Notes under the pieces: generated by a model | Told to the model about the DNA's origin: nothing | Database searches by the model: none | What the model saw: only the letters and a program-made list of their open reading frames with translations | Assembly: GCF_030010415.1 (NCBI RefSeq) | Contig: NZ_JASCSA010000001.1 | Reading direction: 5' to 3' (one strand) | From: Cobetia amphilecti | GTDB taxonomy: Bacteria > Pseudomonadota > Gammaproteobacteria > Pseudomonadales > Halomonadaceae | Length of the DNA: 64,000 nt | Shown here: positions 59,341-64,000 of the stretch, piece after piece | Layout: every line of letters starts with the position of its first letter | Numbering within the stretch: position 1 is the first letter of the stretch | Made by a program: the position numbers and the translations under genes

Positions 59341-60867
59341 ATGACGGGAAGTATCTTGATCATCGCGGCCTTCATGATCATCCCCTTGATCGTCGGGCTC
59401 GTGTCCGCACGAAAGTCCCAGACGACAAGCGAGGATTTCTTCGTGCAAGGGCGGGCCATGGGCAGCATTGCCGTGTTCTTCACGGTGGCGGCCACCTGGT
59501 GGAGCGCCTTTGCCTTCCTGGGTTCGAATGCCACCTTCTATACCAGTGGCCCCATCTATCTCACGGCGCTGGCGTGGAACCTGCTCTTCGGCTTCATGTA
59601 CTACTGGGTGGGCAAGCGTGTCTGGTATCTCGGCAAGCGATTTGACTACCTGACGCCATCAGACCTGATGGGCGATTTCTACAACAGTGAAGCGCTGAGA
59701 ATCCTCGTCGCCGTCATCACGCTGATCTTCACCGTGCCCTATCTGCAGATCCAGCTGACCGGCGGTGCCTACCTGATCGAGGTCGCCTCGGGTGGCGTCG
59801 TGCCCTTCTGGCTGGCCGCGCTGCTGTTCTACTTCATCATCATCGTCTATGTGTGGGTCGGCGGTATTCGCGCCATCGCCTGGACAGATGTGATCTACGG
59901 GGCACTGCTGTTCTTCGGCATGATGTACGCGGGCTACTACATCGCCGGCCAGGCAGGTGGCCCGACCAGCATGTTCGCGCAGCTTGCCAGCGACTCGCCC
60001 GCGCACCTGACCCTGCCGGGGCCGAATGGCAACATGGGCTACTCCATGTGGTTCTCGCTGTTCGTGATCGTCGCCATCGGCGCCTTCATGGGCCCACAGA
60101 TCTGGCTGCGCATGTATTCGGTGAAAAGCGGCAAGCTGTTCGGCTTGATGCCCTTCCTGCTGGGGCTCGCCGCCTTCGCCTACTTCGGTTCGGTACTGAC
60201 GGGCTATACCGGCGTACTACTGGAGCCTGGCCTGGAGAATGCTGACCAGATCCTGCCTGTCATGCTGATGAACTATGCGCCCTACCTGCTGGCATCGCTG
60301 ATCATGGCGGCTGGCGCGGCAGCGGCGATGTCCACGGCCAACTCCCAGATCCATGCGGTATCGACCGTCGTCACCATGGATATCTACAAGCGCTACGTGA
60401 ACCCGCAGGCGAATCAGGAACGCATCGTCCATATCGGTCGCCTGTCACTGGTTGGCTTCTCTCTGGCGGCCTACATCCTGGCACTGACCGTACCGGGACT
60501 GCTTGTCACCATCGGGATCGCGGCACTGGCGGGCACGGCACAGTTGATCGTGCCGACACTGGGCGCCATCACCTGGCGCAAGGCCCACCCGCAAGCGGCC
60601 TTCTGGGGCCTGATTCTGGGCATCGTGACCGTCCTCTGGCTGTCCTATGGTGCCAGTGTCAGCAACCCGCTTGGCCTGCATGCCGGTATCTGGGGCCTGA
60701 TTCTCAATGCGTCAGCCTTCGTCATCATCAGTCTCGCCTTGCAGCGCAAGGATACCGAGGTGGTGGAACGCTTCGCGCAGGCCCGTCGGGATTACACCGC
60801 GGAATATCACCCGGAGCAGCTGGAAGATGATGTGCCTCCCTCACCTCAGGTGATCGAAGCCCGCTGA
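59341..60867 (+). CDS. Sodium:solute symporter (SSS family)
   Basis: The 508-residue protein has about thirteen hydrophobic helices with the SSS patterns TTSEDFFVQGRAMG, TVAATWWSAFAFLGSNATFYTSG and AAAAAMSTANSQIHAVSTVVTMDIYKRY (sodium-site region). The ligand is not identifiable; the family covers pantothenate, proline and various acids. It is followed by an amidase, so it may import an amide or nitrogen compound. It ends in a long acidic tail. Confidence 0.9.
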   Translation: MTGSILIIAAFMIIPLIVGLVSARKSQTTSEDFFVQGRAMGSIAVFFTVAATWWSAFAFLGSNATFYTSGPIYLTALAWNLLFGFMYYWVGKRVWYLGKRFDYLTPSDLMGDFYNSEALRILVAVITLIFTVPYLQIQLTGGAYLIEVASGGVVPFWLAALLFYFIIIVYVWVGGIRAIAWTDVIYGALLFFGMMYAGYYIAGQAGGPTSMFAQLASDSPAHLTLPGPNGNMGYSMWFSLFVIVAIGAFMGPQIWLRMYSVKSGKLFGLMPFLLGLAAFAYFGSVLTGYTGVLLEPGLENADQILPVMLMNYAPYLLASLIMAAGAAAAMSTANSQIHAVSTVVTMDIYKRYVNPQANQERIVHIGRLSLVGFSLAAYILALTVPGLLVTIGIAALAGTAQLIVPTLGAITWRKAHPQAAFWGLILGIVTVLWLSYGASVSNPLGLHAGIWGLILNASAFVIISLALQRKDTEVVERFAQARRDYTAEYHPEQLEDDVPPSPQVIEAR

Positions 60868-60875
60868 CCAGCGAC

Positions 60876-60904
60876 AAGGGCCTGCATTGCGCAGGCCCTT
60901 TTCA
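60876..60904 (+). terminator. Terminator after the symporter gene
   Basis: AAGGGCCTGC-ATTGC-GCAGGCCCTT, perfect 10-bp stem followed by TTTC. Separates the symporter from the amidase. Confidence 0.75.
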
Positions 60905-60958
60905 TTGCCGAGAACGCCTCACGTGCGAGTAGTTGATAGCCAATGGACAGGATTTGAC

Positions 60959-62371
60959 ATGACCTCACCCTCTCTCCCTACGCAATTATCGGAATTGACC
61001 GCCACTGACGCCCTGACACTATTTCGCCAGGGCGAGCTCTCCCCTGTCGAGCTGACCCGGGATTGTCTGGAGCGTATCGACACGCTCAACCCCAAGGTCA
61101 ATGCCTTCGTGCATATCGCCCATGATGGAGCAATGAAAGCAGCGAAAGACGCCGAAGCCCGTTGGATGAACGGCTCGCCCTGCGGCCCGCTGGACGGTGT
61201 ACCGACAACCCTCAAGGACCTGACGCTGTCCCGGGACATGCCGACCCGGTATGGCTCCGCCACCACATCACCAGACATAGGCAATGACGTCGATGCCCCC
61301 GTCGCCGCGAGTCTTCGCAAGGCAGGCGCCGTCTTTCTCGGCAAGACAGCCTCGCCGGAGTATGGCTGGAAGGGAGTGACGGACAACCCGCTGCATGGCG
61401 TGACGCGCAACCCCTGGAATACCGCGCTGACCTCCGGTGGATCCTCAGGCGGGGCTGGAGCAGCGGCCGCGCTCAACCTGGGCATGCTCCATCAGGGCAG
61501 TGATGCCGGTGGCTCGATCCGCATCCCCTGCAGTTTTACCGGTACCTTCGGCCTGAAACCCACATTTGGGTGGATTCCCCAGTGGCCGACCAGTGCCATG
61601 TCGACCCTCTCACACCTGGGACCAATGACGCGGACGGCGTCCGATAGCGCCCTGATGCTTGCCAGCATGGCAAGACCGGATGCCCGAGACGGATTGCTCG
61701 GCAACCCGCATGGCATCGATTGGAAGGCGCCACCTCCGCTATCTCTTGAGGGATGGAAAATCGCTTACAGCCCGACGCTTGGGTATGTCGATGTTGCTAA
61801 GGACATACGCCTGCGAGTGGATGAAGCGGTCGCTCTACTCTCGAGACTGGGCGCTGAGGTCATCGAGATAGACCCCGGGTTTGTCTGCCCCCTCGATACC
61901 TTCAACACCTTGTGGTTCGCGGGTGCCACCCAGGTGGTCGAAAAGATGACTGCCAGCCAGCGAGATCAGATGGACCCGGGCTTGCTGGACATTGCAGAGC
62001 GAGGCAGCAACATTTCCTTGTCGCAATATCTGGCGGCAAGACGAGAGCGAACTGCGCTTTGCGCACACATGCAATCCTTCCACGAGCAATGGGATCTGCT
62101 CGTCACTCCCACACTGCCCATTTCACCCTTTGCCGCCGGGCACAATGTCCCACCCGGCGAGAAATACACTGACTGGATGGACTGGACGCCGTTCAGCTAC
62201 CCCTTCAACCTGACCCAACAACCCGCGGCATCACTCCCCTGCGGATTGGATGACCAGGGACTGCCTGTCGGCCTGCACATTGTCGGAGGAAAATTCCAGG
62301 ACATGAAGGTGATGCATGCCGCCATGTTGCTTGAGGAGATGCTTCCTGGACTTGTCTATCCGAGGCTCTAG
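60959..62371 (+). CDS. Amidase-signature family amidase
   Basis: The 470-residue enzyme has Lys86 in PTTLKDL, the cis-Ser region GGSSGG (160-165) and nucleophile Ser186 in GSDAGGSIRIP. It hydrolyses an unknown amide or amino-acid amide in the cytoplasm. ATG 60959 has AGGA 7 bases upstream; the frame extends to 60887 through the terminator, which is unlikely. The 283 bases to the next gene hold a weak GC hairpin (62455-62480) and nothing else clear. Confidence 0.9.
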   Translation: MTSPSLPTQLSELTATDALTLFRQGELSPVELTRDCLERIDTLNPKVNAFVHIAHDGAMKAAKDAEARWMNGSPCGPLDGVPTTLKDLTLSRDMPTRYGSATTSPDIGNDVDAPVAASLRKAGAVFLGKTASPEYGWKGVTDNPLHGVTRNPWNTALTSGGSSGGAGAAAALNLGMLHQGSDAGGSIRIPCSFTGTFGLKPTFGWIPQWPTSAMSTLSHLGPMTRTASDSALMLASMARPDARDGLLGNPHGIDWKAPPPLSLEGWKIAYSPTLGYVDVAKDIRLRVDEAVALLSRLGAEVIEIDPGFVCPLDTFNTLWFAGATQVVEKMTASQRDQMDPGLLDIAERGSNISLSQYLAARRERTALCAHMQSFHEQWDLLVTPTLPISPFAAGHNVPPGEKYTDWMDWTPFSYPFNLTQQPAASLPCGLDDQGLPVGLHIVGGKFQDMKVMHAAMLLEEMLPGLVYPRL

Positions 62372-62654
62372 CCGAGAGACGTCCGTCAATCAGCTACCGA
62401 GCTCATGGTAAACCTCAAGCTTCTCGCTTCAGCTCACTTCACATCTCGCACCCCGCCCCGCCCGAGCAATCGTGCGGGGCGAGCGTCATGATGAGACCCC
62501 TGACACTCACAGCATCAGGAATTTGATACTAAAGATCGGCGCAGCAGTGTCGATAGAGGGTTCAACAGTAAATAAACATTACTTCAGCACAATCGCATCA
62601 AAGATACCCGCAGTCGATGTGCTCATTGATCTCTCTCTTGTCAGGAACTCTCCC

Positions 62655-63905
62655 ATGCTGCTCGATCGTGCCCAGGCCCTGCGCCGTGCGCTGGAAGACC
62701 ATACTGCCTGCATCTTCTTTCGCCCGGATGGCAGCATTCTTGGCGCAAGCGACGCCTTTCTCGCGGCGACGGGCTATCGCCGTGATCAGGTCGTGGGGCA
62801 ACATCACCGCATGTTCTGCTCGAGCGAGGTCCATCAAGCCCCTGACTATCAACACTTCTGGCAACAGCTGGCCGCCGGCCACTCGCGCGGTGGCACCTTC
62901 GAGCGACGAGATGCCAGAGGCGAGACCTTGTGGCTGGAGGCGACCTACCTGCCGGTCATGACTCGCCGCGGACGAGTGCGCTATATCATCAAGATTGCCC
63001 GCGATGTCAGTGAGCGTCACGAGAGTGCCAGCAGTCAGGACGCCATTCTCACCGCGCTCAACACCTCGATGGCGGTGATCGAGTTCGCGCCGGATGGCAC
63101 CGTGCTCAAGGCCAACGACAACTTCCTCAAGGTAATGGGCTATCAGGCCCATGACGTCATCGGGCAGCATCATCGTCACTTCTGCGCTGACAGCTTCTAT
63201 GAGGAAAATCCCGATTTCTGGTACGAGCTGGCCAACAACAGCTTCAAACAGGGACGGTTTGCACGGATCAGAGCCAATGGCAGCCCGATCTGGCTGGAAG
63301 CGACCTACAACCCGGTGCTCGATGCCCACGGCAAGGTGGTTCGCGTCATCAAGTTCGCCAGCGACATCACGGCCGAGATGCAGCAGCATCAGGCAACGCG
63401 AGACGCCGTCACTGCCGCACGCACCAGTGCCCAGCAGACGGAGACCATCGCCGCTGACGGTCTGACACAACTGGCGGCCGCCGTGGAGGATGTCACTCGC
63501 GCCGGCACGGAAGTCGCGACGGCGCGGCAGGTCATCGAGGCGCTCAATCATCATGTGAGAAGCATCAACCAGATGGCCGAAAGCATTTCCCACATCGCGC
63601 AGCAGACCAACCTGCTGGCCTTGAACGCGGCGGTCGAAGCCGCCCGCGCGGGGGATCATGGCAGAGGCTTTGCGGTGGTGGCCCACGAGGTTCGGCGCCT
63701 GTCACAGGCCACTACGCAATCCGCCGAGCAGATCAGCAAGGTATTGCGCGACAACACAGACTTGATCCGCCAGGCGGGCGAGCGCATGAATACCGTCGTC
63801 ATCCACAGTGAAGCCGGCCAACAGAGCGTCGATCAGACCCAGGCGGTCATCGCCGAGATCCTGGCCGGTGCCCGACAGGTCAGCGCCGCGATCGATCGCC
63901 TCTAA
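62655..63905 (+). CDS. BdlA-like PAS-PAS methyl-accepting chemotaxis protein, soluble
   Basis: From ATG 62655 (AGGA 8 bases upstream) the protein has 416 residues: PAS1 (about 12-125, ACIFFRPDGSILGASDAFLAATGY and HRMFCSSE), PAS2 (about 132-250, MAVIEFAPDGTVLKANDNFLKVMGY and HRHFCADS) and the transducer tip ISHIAQQTNLLALNAAVEAARAGDHGRGFAVVAHEVRRL (about 310-350, split over the two helices). No membrane segment or HAMP. The layout is that of BdlA, a biofilm-dispersion regulator in Pseudomonas. It may sense redox or a ligand through heme or flavin. The C-terminus ends soon after the tip, so it is shorter than most transducers. Confidence 0.9.
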   Translation: MLLDRAQALRRALEDHTACIFFRPDGSILGASDAFLAATGYRRDQVVGQHHRMFCSSEVHQAPDYQHFWQQLAAGHSRGGTFERRDARGETLWLEATYLPVMTRRGRVRYIIKIARDVSERHESASSQDAILTALNTSMAVIEFAPDGTVLKANDNFLKVMGYQAHDVIGQHHRHFCADSFYEENPDFWYELANNSFKQGRFARIRANGSPIWLEATYNPVLDAHGKVVRVIKFASDITAEMQQHQATRDAVTAARTSAQQTETIAADGLTQLAAAVEDVTRAGTEVATARQVIEALNHHVRSINQMAESISHIAQQTNLLALNAAVEAARAGDHGRGFAVVAHEVRRLSQATTQSAEQISKVLRDNTDLIRQAGERMNTVVIHSEAGQQSVDQTQAVIAEILAGARQVSAAIDRL

Positions 63906-63935
63906 GGCTAGCCTGCGCCATCCATCCGCCAGCCG

Positions 63936-64000
63936 TTGCATGCCCTTGCATGCCCTTGCATGCCCTTGCATGCCCTTGCATGCCCTTGCATGCCCTTGCA
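63936..64000. repeat. Tandem 10-bp repeat running off the window
   Basis: TTGCATGCCC repeats six times without interruption and a half unit more, starting 31 bases after the chemotaxis gene stop, and continues beyond base 64000. Open frames through it are shadows. The copy number cannot be known. Confidence 0.9.

Noticed and set aside
63936..64000. CRISPR array
   Set aside because: The 10-bp units have no spacers between them and no cas gene is near.

Overview
The window looks like chromosomal DNA of a high-GC marine gammaproteobacterium. The relatives of the proteins, the trimethylamine and guanidine nitrogen pathways, the tripartite tricarboxylate transporter and the paired OsmC-YcaO protein all suit the Halomonadaceae (for example Cobetia or Halomonas). 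This assignment is an inference from content and composition; there is no rRNA gene to confirm it, and no tRNA gene was recognised.

Left part (1-13.5 kb): the 5' end of an exported M20 dipeptidase; a LysR regulator divergent from a PrpF-family isomerase, a TctC binding protein and a fused TctA-TctB permease (an organic-acid uptake and isomerisation unit); an AraC regulator under Fur-box-like sequences; a CNNM/CBS membrane protein; a YdcH-like small protein; a NYN-LOTUS protein; a LysR/Old Yellow Enzyme divergent pair; and arfA, whose stop codon lies inside a strong hairpin, as in the E. coli ribosome-rescue gene.

Middle part (14-31 kb): a methylated-amine nitrogen locus. Two closely similar trimethylamine monooxygenases (Tmm) flank a set made of a phosphodiesterase-HAD pair, a 55-residue membrane protein, an ammonium transporter, a trimethylamine N-oxide demethylase (Tdm, DUF1989 plus GcvT-like) and a soluble NarX-like kinase / NarL-like regulator / PAS protein operon. 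Tmm makes TMAO from TMA, Tdm splits TMAO to dimethylamine and formaldehyde, and Amt recovers ammonium. Perfect sigma-54 promoter matches precede amt and the kinase operon, so the locus is probably under nitrogen (NtrC-type) control. A paired SMR exporter, a 2OG-Fe(II) oxygenase and a LysR/YeeE-YedE sulfur-transport unit follow.

Island (about 32.5-36.3 kb): a sharply AT-rich segment with a Tat-exported aminotransferase on its left side. It carries a small PD-(D/E)XK-fold protein followed by a large protein with an HEPN-like N-terminus, a STAND-type NTPase core and C-terminal TPR-like repeats. This is the best candidate for an undescribed, probably antiphage, system.

Guanidine operon (36.3-47 kb): a guanidine-I (ykkC) riboswitch with a sigma-54-like promoter upstream leads into an ABC importer, two DUF1989 carboxyguanidine deiminase subunits, a biotin-dependent guanidine/urea carboxylase and allophanate hydrolase: a full path from guanidine to ammonia and CO2.

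Right part (47-64 kb): a Fur-regulated siderophore uptake operon (TonB receptor, binding protein, two permeases, ATPase); a DJ-1/PfpI protein, an SDR and a divergent LysR that share a duplicated 50-bp upstream element; OsmC-YcaO; a small subunit plus sodium:solute symporter with an amidase; a BdlA-like PAS-PAS chemotaxis transducer; and a 10-bp tandem repeat running off the window edge.
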